DNA from: an uncultured Bacteroides sp.
Lineage (GTDB): Bacteria; Bacteroidota; Bacteroidia; Chitinophagales; Chitinophagaceae
DNA length: 64,000 bases
Reading direction: 5' to 3'
NCBI GenBank assembly: GCA_902168085.1
Contig: CABHOP010000037.1
Coordinates: 62,001 to 126,000, forward strand
The notes under the pieces were generated by a model. It had not been told where the DNA came from. It did not search any database and worked only from the letters and a program-made list of their open reading frames with translations. The stretch's first letter is position 1; every line of letters begins with the position of its first letter. Below, in pieces: positions 43,565-52,336 of the stretch. Made by a program: the position numbers and the translations under genes.

Positions 43565-44997
43565 CCTTTCTGTGTAAAAAGCTTCAACCCTTCCGGCGAT
43601 ATAAAGCGGAAGACAAACATACCGGCAATACTTATCATACTGAAGACGGCTAACTGTACCATCCAATTAACAGGCATCAACTTTATAGCAAAAGCGACTG
43701 CAAACAACAGGATTAAAAAACCCGCATGAGCCGCTATCCATTTGGTATTGCGTGGCAACTGCAATTCCCTGCTTGAAAATACGATATAGCAAACCGCCAA
43801 TATGCTTTGCGTAATGCAAGTAGTATAAGCCGCACCCACCGCTCCGTGCCGGGGTATCAGTGCCATATTCAAACCTATGCTGATGATAACGCCTGCCATG
43901 GATATTTTATTCATCAGCGCTATATCGCCATTTGCAGTCAGCAGGGTAGAATATACATACATGATGCAAAAGGCAGGGAAAGTAGCCATCAGCCAGCCAA
44001 ACACATCACCTTCATACATGCCCGTATCTTTATATAGCAACTGCATGATCTCTGTACCAAAAAAGAATGCTGCTACCAATAAGGTAAATGCAAAAGGCAT
44101 CAGCAGGTTCACGCTCAGCTTGATGATAGATTGCACATTCTGCTTTTCTACCAGCATTTTTCCAAATAGGGGCAGCAGTATGCCGGCAAATAATAAACCG
44201 AACATATTACTGACATCCAGCAAGCGGTATGCAGAAGCATAGATGCCGGCTTCATTCTTTCCGGCTATCCTTTCTACCAGCACCATATCAAAGCGCATAT
44301 ATATGCCCATTAAAAACACCAGCAAGGCATAGGGAATACTCTTTTTTACCAATGCTTTTATCTCCGATACATCGAACGATAGGGAAGGCCGCACATGTGC
44401 TATACGGTACAGCGCTGCAAAACCTATGATGGCTGTTAGCCCGTAGCATACTACCTGTGCTGCTACAAACCACTCTATCCTGAAGTCGCTTGCCGTGAGC
44501 GGACTGAAAAGCAGGAAGCCGCAAAGTCCTATCATCAGCAGGCGGTCGGTAACAGATAATATGCCATCTATTTTAAATCGGTGTAGTGCTGCTACATTGC
44601 TACGCAGGTATAATACCAGCGAGCTTAGCACCTGTATCATCAGTACCCCACATAGCAGTGTCAGCTCCCACCCCCGGTAGCCCGATATGAAACCGGCTGT
44701 TAATACTACCGCACTGTAAACAATGGTAAGCACCAGTCTTGTAGTAAGCATGGCGGGGAACAGCGTTTTTATCCTGCCCGGGTTTTGAGATACCAGGTTG
44801 GTATTATAATTATTCAGCCCGAAATCGAGCAATATCTGGAATATGATACAAATATTTAATAAGGGCTGGTAAGTGCCATATGCCTCATGCCCTACCCGGT
44901 TTTGCACCGTCCGGTCTATCATAAAAACCCATATAGGTTTCACCAGCAGGTTCACTGCCAATACGAAAAACAGGTTTTTTACAAAAAAGCGGCGCAT
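43561..44997 (-). CDS. polysaccharide flippase (Wzx/MATE-like)
   Basis: A 478-residue polytopic membrane protein with twelve to fourteen hydrophobic segments. The N-terminal part (KPIWVFMIDRTVQNRVG, YGTYQPLLNICIIFQILLDFGL) and the loop RFDMVLVERIAGKNEAGIYASAYRLLD match the polysaccharide biosynthesis/MOP flippase group. It would move lipid-linked glycans or other amphiphiles across the membrane. It is divergent from a glycosyltransferase (45053), in keeping with glycan assembly. The cargo is unknown. Confidence 0.85.
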   Translation of the reverse strand: MRRFFVKNLFFVLAVNLLVKPIWVFMIDRTVQNRVGHEAYGTYQPLLNICIIFQILLDFGLNNYNTNLVSQNPGRIKTLFPAMLTTRLVLTIVYSAVVLTAGFISGYRGWELTLLCGVLMIQVLSSLVLYLRSNVAALHRFKIDGILSVTDRLLMIGLCGFLLFSPLTASDFRIEWFVAAQVVCYGLTAIIGFAALYRIAHVRPSLSFDVSEIKALVKKSIPYALLVFLMGIYMRFDMVLVERIAGKNEAGIYASAYRLLDVSNMFGLLFAGILLPLFGKMLVEKQNVQSIIKLSVNLLMPFAFTLLVAAFFFGTEIMQLLYKDTGMYEGDVFGWLMATFPAFCIMYVYSTLLTANGDIALMNKISMAGVIISIGLNMALIPRHGAVGAAYTTCITQSILAVCYIVFSSRELQLPRNTKWIAAHAGFLILLFAVAFAIKLMPVNWMVQLAVFSMISIAGMFVFRFISPEGLKLFTQKG

Positions 44998-45033
44998 GCC
45001 CGTTATTTAAGATGGGTATTGGTTGTAAAAGTA

Positions 45034-45041
45034 TATTTTTG
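45034..45041 (+). promoter_or_regulatory. promoter -7 element (TATTTTTG) of the glycosyltransferase gene
   Basis: TATTTTTG fits TAnnTTTG, ending 11 bases before the ATG at 45053. Confidence 0.5.
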
Positions 45042-45052
45042 TCGCCATAGCT

Positions 45053-46180
45053 ATGCGCATTGCTGTAAATACAAGGTTACTGTTACAAGGAAAACTGGAA
45101 GGCATAGGTTGGTTTACGCATCAGACACTGGAACGGATGGTGCGCAAACATCCCGAACACGAGTTCATCTTCTTTTTCGACCGTCCGTACGACCCTTCTT
45201 TCATATTTGCCCCCAATGTTACGCCCGTGGTTATTCCACCGCAGGCACGCCATCCTTTATTATTTTACATGTGGTTTGAATGGGGTGTACCTTATATGCT
45301 GCGCAAATACAAGGCCGATGTCTTTTTATCGCCTGATGGTTATATGTCACTCAGCACCAAAGTGCCTACCTGCCTTGTTATTCACGACCTGGCTTTTGAG
45401 CACTACCCCGAACATTTTGTGCGCAGCCATAAAATGTACTGGCGCCATTACTCGCCACGCTTTGCCCGCAAAGCCGCCCGCATTGCTACTGTATCTACTT
45501 ATTCAAAAGATGATATTGTAAAGCACTACGGTATTAACGCAGATAATATAGATGTAGTATATAACGGTGCACACGCCGAATATCGCCCGCTAAGCTGGCA
45601 GGAGCGCGAAGATGCCAAAACTAAATATGCCGATGGCTGCGAATACTTTGTATTTGCCGGAGCATTGCATCCGCGCAAAAACATTGTGAACCTGCTGAAG
45701 GCTTTTATTGCCTTTAAAAAGCGCCAGCGCAGCAATATGAAATTGGTAATAGTAGGCCGCTATGCATGGAAGTATGAAGAGGTGGTAGAGATGCGCGAAG
45801 AAATGTCTTTTAAAGACGATGTGAAATGGGTGGGTTATATGCATGTGGATGAATTATCGAAAGTAATGGGTGGTGCCTATGCTTTAGTATATCCATCTTT
45901 GTTTGAAGGGTTTGGCATACCCATATTGGAGGCGCTGAAGTGTGAAGTACCGGCTATCGTAAGCAATACATCGGCTATGCCCGAGGTGGCAGGCGATGCC
46001 GGTTTACTGGTAGACCCTACCGATGTGCAGGATATAGCAGCCAAAATGGAAATGTTGCACAAGGATGAAACCTTGCGCAAAAAACTGATTGAGGCATCGA
46101 AAGAGCAGGTAAAAAAGTTCAGCTGGGACCAGTCTGCCGACCGCCTTTGGGATTGCCTGATGAAGTGTGTAGGTAAGTAA
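45053..46180 (+). CDS. glycosyltransferase family 1/4 (GT-B)
   Basis: A 375-residue cytoplasmic GT-B enzyme. The N-terminal domain has IAVNTRLLLQGKLEGIGWFTHQ; the C-terminal domain shows FVFAGALHPRKNIVNLLKAF (about residue 199), VKWVGYMHVDELSKVMGGAYALVYPS, then FEGFGIPILEALKCEVPAI with the EX7E-type donor site (about residue 282). The group transfers mannose, glucose or similar sugars from nucleotide donors during surface glycan synthesis. It sits opposite the flippase and probably works in the same pathway. Confidence 0.9.
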   Translation: MRIAVNTRLLLQGKLEGIGWFTHQTLERMVRKHPEHEFIFFFDRPYDPSFIFAPNVTPVVIPPQARHPLLFYMWFEWGVPYMLRKYKADVFLSPDGYMSLSTKVPTCLVIHDLAFEHYPEHFVRSHKMYWRHYSPRFARKAARIATVSTYSKDDIVKHYGINADNIDVVYNGAHAEYRPLSWQEREDAKTKYADGCEYFVFAGALHPRKNIVNLLKAFIAFKKRQRSNMKLVIVGRYAWKYEEVVEMREEMSFKDDVKWVGYMHVDELSKVMGGAYALVYPSLFEGFGIPILEALKCEVPAIVSNTSAMPEVAGDAGLLVDPTDVQDIAAKMEMLHKDETLRKKLIEASKEQVKKFSWDQSADRLWDCLMKCVGK

Positions 46181-46182
46181 GT

Positions 46183-46980
46183 TTAGTTAGGTGCTGTATG
46201 CCTGCTGCCCTGCATGGGCTTTTTCGCCTTTTCATAGCGCAGCTGTTCTACATTCAGCTTTTCCAGCACCAGTTGTTCCACTATGGTTTGGTGCACGATG
46301 TATTTATCGGGTATGCGTTTCTGGATGGCCGTATACGAATTGATAATAAGCCGCCCTTCTTTATCTATACCCACCAGCGAAACCTCTGCCGCGCGTTTCA
46401 GGTTTTTATATAGCAGCAAGTAACGTTTGCCCTGCAACTCATATTTACTATCTATAATAATTCGGTACTTATCTGCACCCTGTTCTTTATAATAGCCTCT
46501 GAAGGCTTTTTCATCGATACTCAGTATCATATCATCCTCTGCCTCTTCGTTCAGCACACTAGCATCTCTGTAAAACTCACCGCCAGGATAGGAAGCAGAG
46601 TCGCTGTATAGCACCTTGCGCATACTTACCGCCCGCCAGTAGCCCAGCAGGTTTCGTTTGAATTTTATCTGTGTAGTCGTGTCCATTTGGGCGTAGGGCA
46701 TAGGGCATTGTGTGCAGTACAGCGTCAAAATGCCATCCTTTTCCCCGGGTACTTCTTTCAATTGCTTAGCCACATCAGGCGGCATCATTTTGCGAAAGGT
46801 GTTATCGAAGGCTTCTTGTGCACCCTGGTCGGCAAAGAGTTCATACTCGTCTGGAGGCAGGTCGGTGTATTTGCGCGGGGTATTGGCCAGTTTCGCAACA
46901 TCACGCACCGTTTGTGCATGGGCAAAAGCGGAGGCCAACAGCAGCAGGCAGCCCAATATATATCTGCGTACATTCATCAT
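46183..46980 (-). CDS. secreted protein of unknown function
   Basis: A 265-residue protein with a signal peptide (ending AHAQ, about residue 23). The mature part contains a CTQCP pair and charged helices; I do not recognise the family. Its ATG overlaps the stop codon of the antiporter gene (ATGATGA at 46975-46980), so translation is probably coupled. Two adjacent ATGs (46980, 46977) are possible starts. Confidence 0.7.
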   Translation of the reverse strand: MMNVRRYILGCLLLLASAFAHAQTVRDVAKLANTPRKYTDLPPDEYELFADQGAQEAFDNTFRKMMPPDVAKQLKEVPGEKDGILTLYCTQCPMPYAQMDTTTQIKFKRNLLGYWRAVSMRKVLYSDSASYPGGEFYRDASVLNEEAEDDMILSIDEKAFRGYYKEQGADKYRIIIDSKYELQGKRYLLLYKNLKRAAEVSLVGIDKEGRLIINSYTAIQKRIPDKYIVHQTIVEQLVLEKLNVEQLRYEKAKKPMQGSRHTAPN

Positions 46981-48188
46981 ATTACCTCTTCGCTTTTGTC
47001 ATGGTATTCCGCCTTGTTTTCTTTAAAAAGCAGCAGCCCTATCATCATCAGCAGGCTCGATACGGCTACTACAAAGAACAAGATACCACTATTAAAGCTA
47101 CCCAGGCTTTTTTCCATCGGTATGCTGTAGAAAAGCAGTATCGTTACCAGCCCCCGAGGCATCAGGAACAATTCAGGGAATAAATTGGTTTTCAATATCA
47201 ATCGCAGATACAGGAAACGCGCAAATAATAATATCACTATGATAAGCGAGCCTAACTGCCATACATCAGGTAATATCAAAACTTGCAGGTTAATACTATA
47301 TCCAAAGAGAATAAAAAAGAACGTTCGTATAAGGAAAGATGTTTCTGCTGTGATGGAGCGCATGAATAGCAGTGTGCTTTCAATATTTTCCTGGTCCAGC
47401 CAGCGTTTCATGGGGCCGAAAGTAAAAAGAGATGTATTATTGAACACCAAGCCAAACACCAGTACAATAAGCAGGGATGGCAGATGTATCATTTCGCCAA
47501 GCGAATATATAAGTGACAGCACGGCAAAAAGCAGGAAGAATTTTACATGTATGCGGCTTTTGGTAAGTATATATATCATGAGTACCGTAGCAAGGATAGA
47601 TATTACAACAGCCAGTAACACATTGCCCCCAAATATCATGGCCGATTTCAGGCTCAGGATATTTTTCATGATCATGTAGTTGAAAACCAGTATGCCTATG
47701 ATATCAGAAAACGAAGACTCGTATATGATAAAGTCTTTTTTATCCTCCGGTAGGTGGCTGGTACTGGGTATCACGATGGCGCTGCTGATAATGCTCATAG
47801 GTACAGCATAAAGAAAGGAATTTTCAAACGGAACATCCAGCCATTGCATCACCAGCACGCCAATGCCCAGTGCTGAGAAAAGAAAGATGAATAAGGCAGA
47901 CGAAAAGGAATCGCGTATCAGCTTTACTTTTTGCCGGGTTATTTTCAGGTCCAGCGCTGCTTCCAGTATGATCATAATGATACCTACAGCACCCAATATT
48001 TTTACCAACTTGTTTACTGCAGGCTCGTTGTACCACAGGTGGGCACTAAATTGTTTTATCGCAATGCCGGTAGCTATCAGTAATAATACAGAAGGAATAT
48101 TGGTCTTTTTGCTAAACAGACTGAACAGATAGCTGACGATAACAACCGTGCTTAATAGTATTATGATAGTATAAGTTCCTAACGCCAT
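46977..48188 (-). CDS. cation:proton antiporter (CPA family)
   Basis: A 403-residue membrane protein with about twelve helices. Signs of a Na+/H+ or K+/H+ exchanger include TNIPSVLLLIATGIAI in the second helix, the acidic helix IIMIILEAALDLKI, and SSAIVIPSTSHL followed by YESSFSDIIGILVFNYMI, where Glu and Asp would be the ion-binding residues. It lacks the C-terminal TrkA domains of Kef systems. It would expel cations in exchange for protons. The downstream secreted protein is translationally coupled. Confidence 0.85.
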   Translation of the reverse strand: MALGTYTIIILLSTVVIVSYLFSLFSKKTNIPSVLLLIATGIAIKQFSAHLWYNEPAVNKLVKILGAVGIIMIILEAALDLKITRQKVKLIRDSFSSALFIFLFSALGIGVLVMQWLDVPFENSFLYAVPMSIISSAIVIPSTSHLPEDKKDFIIYESSFSDIIGILVFNYMIMKNILSLKSAMIFGGNVLLAVVISILATVLMIYILTKSRIHVKFFLLFAVLSLIYSLGEMIHLPSLLIVLVFGLVFNNTSLFTFGPMKRWLDQENIESTLLFMRSITAETSFLIRTFFFILFGYSINLQVLILPDVWQLGSLIIVILLFARFLYLRLILKTNLFPELFLMPRGLVTILLFYSIPMEKSLGSFNSGILFFVVAVSSLLMMIGLLLFKENKAEYHDKSEEVI

Positions 48189-48352
48189 TGGTAGTGAAAA
48201 TAACCAATTAATACTTACGGCTCAAATACGCATAAATAAACATACCACACTTCTTGCAAATCAAATATTTAACCTGATTAACACATAATTGTTGTAATTT
48301 TTGAGAAATCATTTCAAAGTTCTCACATTTGTAGAGGCGAAAAATAAGCTGA

Positions 48353-49663
48353 ATGGCACTTGAGATATTTATTACCATTTTTTTGGTGTTGCTGAATGGG
48401 TTTTTTGTGGCGGCAGAATTTGCAATAGTAAAGGTGCGTACCTCGCAGGTAGAATCACGCCCCGGCTCTGCCAGGATCACCAATGTAGCCCGCAACATCC
48501 TCAACAATCTTGATGGCTATCTCGCTGCTACCCAGTTGGGTATCACACTGGCGTCGCTGGGCCTTGGTTGGGTGGGCGAAGATGTGGTAACCAAAATGAT
48601 ATTGGCCCTGATGGCCAAGCTGAATGTAAATATTACTGAATCTACTGCGCATCAGATAGCCGTGCCTGTGGCATTCGCCACTATTACCATCCTGCATATC
48701 GTATTTGGTGAACTGGCACCAAAATCTATCGCCATCCGCAAGCCTGCGCCTACTACTTTTGTTGTGGCACTGCCATTACGTGTATTTTACTTTGTCTTCC
48801 GTCCTTTTATATGGCTGCTTAACGGATTCGCCAATACGATATTAAAACTGGTGGGCATACAACCCATACACGAGCATGACCTGCATACAGAAGAAGAACT
48901 GAAAATAATAGTAACCGAAAGTCAGAAGGGCGGCGTGATAGACGAGACGGAAAAGGATCTTATCCATAATGTTTTCAATCTTAGCGAACGTAAGATAACC
49001 TCGCTGATGACGCCCCGTAATGAGATAGTATGGATAGACGTAAATGACGACATCAGTATAACCAAAGACAAGATCATCAACAACAGGCATAATGTATACC
49101 CCATATGCAAAGATGATATTGATACGATACTTGGGTTCATCTATACAAAAGACTTGTTGACGGAACACTTTGAAGAAACCCTGCAACAGCTGGAAAGTTT
49201 CAAACGCCCTGCATTCTACATACCGGAATCCAACCGGGCGTACCAGGTATTAGAGCGTTTCAAAGAATCTCGTATTCACCAGGCATTGGTGGTAGATGAA
49301 TATGGTTCTATAGCCGGTATCGTTACGATTAATGACATTTTCGATGCCTTAGTAGGAGATATATCTGAAACCAATGAGTTTGAGTATGATGTAACGGTTC
49401 GTGATGATGGCAGCATGCTTATAGATGCACAGATACCGTTTGTTGAGTTCTTGCAACGTCTTGATATAGAATCTTCCGAAGAAGATGAGGGAGATTTCAT
49501 CACACTTGCCGGCTTCATCCTTGAGAAGATGAAAAAGATACCGGCAACCGGAGAAAAGTTTAGATGGAACAATTACGAGATAGAAGTAATGGATATGGAC
49601 AAGAGCCGCATCGACAAAGTACTGGTTCAGAAGCTGGAAGAAGAGCAGCAGCAGGAGGAATAA
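48353..49663 (+). CDS. CNNM/CorC (HlyC) family membrane protein
   Basis: A 436-residue protein. An N-terminal DUF21/CNNM membrane domain (residues about 1-190; FVAAEFAIVKVR, LASLGLGWVGED, IVFGELAPKSIAI) is followed by a CBS-domain pair (about 210-330; SLMTPRNEIVWIDV, HQALVVDEYGSIAGIVTINDIFDALVG) and a CorC_HlyC transporter-associated domain. Such proteins are linked to Mg2+/Co2+ efflux or, in gliding bacteria, GldE. It ends 6 bp before the convergent lipocalin gene. Confidence 0.9.
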   Translation: MALEIFITIFLVLLNGFFVAAEFAIVKVRTSQVESRPGSARITNVARNILNNLDGYLAATQLGITLASLGLGWVGEDVVTKMILALMAKLNVNITESTAHQIAVPVAFATITILHIVFGELAPKSIAIRKPAPTTFVVALPLRVFYFVFRPFIWLLNGFANTILKLVGIQPIHEHDLHTEEELKIIVTESQKGGVIDETEKDLIHNVFNLSERKITSLMTPRNEIVWIDVNDDISITKDKIINNRHNVYPICKDDIDTILGFIYTKDLLTEHFEETLQQLESFKRPAFYIPESNRAYQVLERFKESRIHQALVVDEYGSIAGIVTINDIFDALVGDISETNEFEYDVTVRDDGSMLIDAQIPFVEFLQRLDIESSEEDEGDFITLAGFILEKMKKIPATGEKFRWNNYEIEVMDMDKSRIDKVLVQKLEEEQQQEE

Positions 49664-49669
49664 TGATAC

Positions 49670-50113
49670 CTATGGGCACTGCTTTGTTACTTTTAGCTTA
49701 GTAATGTCAAAACCTTTTGCCTTCACCCTTTGTACAATGCTGGTATATACATCCGGGTCCATAGCAGGTTTGCGGCTTAGTATCCATAAATATTTGCGGT
49801 TGGGGTGCCCTACTACTGCGTAGCTGTAATCATCGGCCAGGTCTATGATCCAGTACTTACCTGTAAATGGCCAAAAAAAGCTTACAGTGAGTTTCGCATT
49901 CGTTTTTTTATCCTTCACGGTAGCTGTACCCGTGCTTTCTTTCATTTTGCCATCTACCTTGCAGCTATTCTGTACCCGTACTTTGCCATTACTTTTCAGG
50001 CTATATTCTGCTACCGAGCAGCTGCAACCTTTCTGAAACCGTTGCGGGAACGAAGCGATCTCATGCCATTTGCCCATATATTTGTTTATATCTACATAAG
50101 GCACTGTTTGCAA
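49670..50113 (-). CDS. lipocalin (Blc-like), mature domain, reading frame cut from its signal peptide
   Basis: A lipocalin domain of about 147 residues: YVDINKYMGKWHEIASFP holds the GxW signature, followed by RFQKGCSCSVAEYSL, VSFFWPFTGKYWIIDL, YAVVGHPNRKYLWILSR and the C-terminal VQRVKAKGFD. Bacterial lipocalins bind fatty acids or lysophospholipids at the outer membrane. The frame as read has only a TTG start at 50113 and an in-frame stop upstream. A good signal peptide lies in another frame (50115-50186); removing one base from an AAAA run (50115-50118) would fuse them. The gene is therefore frameshifted, or the base call is wrong. Confidence 0.85.
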   Translation of the reverse strand: MQTVPYVDINKYMGKWHEIASFPQRFQKGCSCSVAEYSLKSNGKVRVQNSCKVDGKMKESTGTATVKDKKTNAKLTVSFFWPFTGKYWIIDLADDYSYAVVGHPNRKYLWILSRKPAMDPDVYTSIVQRVKAKGFDITKLKVTKQCP

Positions 50114-50186
50114 CTTTTCTCTTTGCGGCGGCCTTCACGCCTAACGCCAAGGCAATAGCCCCGCAGAACATAAGTAACCTTTTCAT
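50061..50186 (-). pseudogene. signal-peptide fragment of the frameshifted lipocalin
   Basis: The ATG at 50186 begins MKRLLMFCGAIALALGVKAAAKRK, a typical signal peptide with an AxA-like end, then goes out of frame with the lipocalin and stops at 50061. Deleting one A from the run at 50115-50118 gives AAAKRKLQTVPYVDINKY, which is a normal lipocalin N-terminus. The complete gene would span 49670-50186. Confidence 0.75.
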
Positions 50187-50346
50187 AAATAACAGCTTTA
50201 TAATAATGGTTAAACATCATGCCGACATAAATGTTTAGCCATTGATACTAAAAAATTTATAATATTATAAATAAAATGTTAAAAACAAGCCAACACTTTT
50301 TGCAATATGTACTGTCTTTATAAATCCACAACCTACACTCTTGGGT

Positions 50347-52251
50347 ATGAAATACATCAGGCTATGTTTGCGGCAGGCGATATTATTGGCCCTGCCTTTC
50401 TGTGCCTATGCGCAAAACCTGGTTCCCAATCCCAGTTTCGAAGATTTTAATTATTGCCCAAACGGCATATCAGCAATTGATTATTCACCGGGATATACCA
50501 GTTTCCCATCTGTAAAAAGCTGGGTAAACCCATTGAAACGTACCTCGCCCGACTATTTTCATACCTGCGCAGCGCCCAATAGCGGGGTACATGTGCCTGA
50601 AATAACATTTGGCCACCAACGCCCGCATACAGGTAATGCATTTGCGGGCATCATAGCCTGGGAAGAATATGCTACCGGTGGTGGTTTTGGTGAATATCTG
50701 CAGTGTAAATTAACAGCCCCGCTGAAAGCAGGGGAGAAATATTGCGTGAGCTTTTTTGTAAGCCCCAGCATCTCTAAAGACATTCCGCGCAATTACATAG
50801 CTATTGATGAAGTAGGCATCAACTTTGGTAAAACCCAGGCGTACAATGCTAGTAATGAATTCCTTTCTTTACCATATGATATTGTAACGCCATTTAGCAC
50901 TTATCTAACCGATAGTAGTGCCTGGATACGGGTATCAGGCATATATGCTGCTAAAGGCGGTGAAGAATGGCTGACTATAGGCAGATTCAACAATACAGGC
51001 CTGCCGCCCAATAGTGTACAGGCTTACCCCGCTACGCCCGACCCTAATATGGATTTCAGGGCATATATATATGTAGATGATGTAAATGTATCCTTGATCA
51101 CAGCTGCCGATACCATCGTTTCTGTTCAGGATTCCAGTTATTGCGATACGGCCTCCCTGCCCATGACACTCGCCAGTTCGGGTTATGATGGCAATTTCAT
51201 CTGGAACACGGGGGAAACCACCAGGAAAATAGTGGCCACAACACCGGGTATATATTGGTGTAAATCCATAGCCGACTGCAAAGTCTATTACGATACCATA
51301 GTTGTAAAGTATGACCCTAACCTGGAATTGGATTTAGGTAAAGAAATAATCAACTGCACCAATGGGCCTGTAATCATAAAAGCCGGCAGCAGGTATAATA
51401 CCTACAAATGGAGCACCGGGGAAACCACATCCTCTATCACCGTAACACAGCCAGGCACTTATTGGCTGATGGCTGAAAATAACTGTGGTAAGCAGCAGGA
51501 TACCGTAAAGGTATATATACAATCGCCGACAGACCCGCCCGCAGTACGCGATACCATGATATGCCAGCTGGTAAATGATGCCCTGCTGAATATAAAAGGC
51601 GACAACCTGCAATGGTATACCCACCCGATGGCACTAATAGGCAGCCCCATACAACCTTATGTATACACCAAAGAAGTAGGCACCTATACCCTATACGTGA
51701 GCCAAACCTGGGGGAAATGCGAAAGCGAAAAAGTACCCGTAAATATTGACGTTAAATATCAGCCACGGCATACACTGGAAGATAGGATCAACATGTGCCA
51801 GCAAGACCTGAAATATATTGGCGATGAATACCCCGGTGTAAAGTATGCCTGGAATACAGGCGAAAATACCTGTTGCATCCTGCCGAAATATGAAGGGCTT
51901 TATCGTGTGGCCATCACCAATGAGTGCGGCACATATGTGGATTCAACACGTGTATCTTATTCACTATGTGATGAATGTATTTTTATGCCTAATGCATTCA
52001 GCCCCAATGGGGATGGTATCAATGATAAGTTTGTATTGAGCCAAACCTGCGCAGTAAGCGATTTTCATTTGAGGATATATGACAGGTGGGGTAAAATGGT
52101 ATTTGATACGAAAGATATACGCCGTTCGTGGACCGGTACCATAGAAGGCGAATATGTGAATGCAGGCGTATATGTATATATTCTCGAATACCGTTCTGCA
52201 GGAACGAAGCTGGATAAATTCCTGAAAGGGAATATTACCGTGCTGCGTTAG
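50347..52251 (+). CDS. secreted protein with gliding-motility (type B) T9SS sorting domain
   Basis: A 634-residue protein from the ATG at 50347; a TTG precedes it. The signal peptide ends CAYAQ. NLVPNPSFEDFNYCP opens a domain that resembles carbohydrate-binding or gliding-associated modules. Three Ig/PKD-like repeats are marked by FIWNTGETTRKI, YKWSTGETTSSI and YAWNTGENTCC. The C-terminus is CHU_C/type B sorting (FMPNAFSPNGDGINDKF, LRIYDRWGKMVFDT). It would be exported by the type IX system and kept at the surface. A binding or adhesion role is inferred. Confidence 0.88.
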   Translation: MKYIRLCLRQAILLALPFCAYAQNLVPNPSFEDFNYCPNGISAIDYSPGYTSFPSVKSWVNPLKRTSPDYFHTCAAPNSGVHVPEITFGHQRPHTGNAFAGIIAWEEYATGGGFGEYLQCKLTAPLKAGEKYCVSFFVSPSISKDIPRNYIAIDEVGINFGKTQAYNASNEFLSLPYDIVTPFSTYLTDSSAWIRVSGIYAAKGGEEWLTIGRFNNTGLPPNSVQAYPATPDPNMDFRAYIYVDDVNVSLITAADTIVSVQDSSYCDTASLPMTLASSGYDGNFIWNTGETTRKIVATTPGIYWCKSIADCKVYYDTIVVKYDPNLELDLGKEIINCTNGPVIIKAGSRYNTYKWSTGETTSSITVTQPGTYWLMAENNCGKQQDTVKVYIQSPTDPPAVRDTMICQLVNDALLNIKGDNLQWYTHPMALIGSPIQPYVYTKEVGTYTLYVSQTWGKCESEKVPVNIDVKYQPRHTLEDRINMCQQDLKYIGDEYPGVKYAWNTGENTCCILPKYEGLYRVAITNECGTYVDSTRVSYSLCDECIFMPNAFSPNGDGINDKFVLSQTCAVSDFHLRIYDRWGKMVFDTKDIRRSWTGTIEGEYVNAGVYVYILEYRSAGTKLDKFLKGNITVLR

Positions 52252-52315
52252 TTTCATTATCGGGAAAAAATTGGTAACCAGTTGCTAAACTGCCTGTTGC
52301 CTGCTGCTAAATGGT

Positions 52316-52323
52316 TAACTTTG
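52316..52323 (+). promoter_or_regulatory. promoter -7 element (TAACTTTG) of feoB
   Basis: TAACTTTGCGC fits TAnnTTTG, ending 13 bases before the ATG at 52337. Confidence 0.6.
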
Positions 52324-52336
52324 CGCTCTCTCTTCA

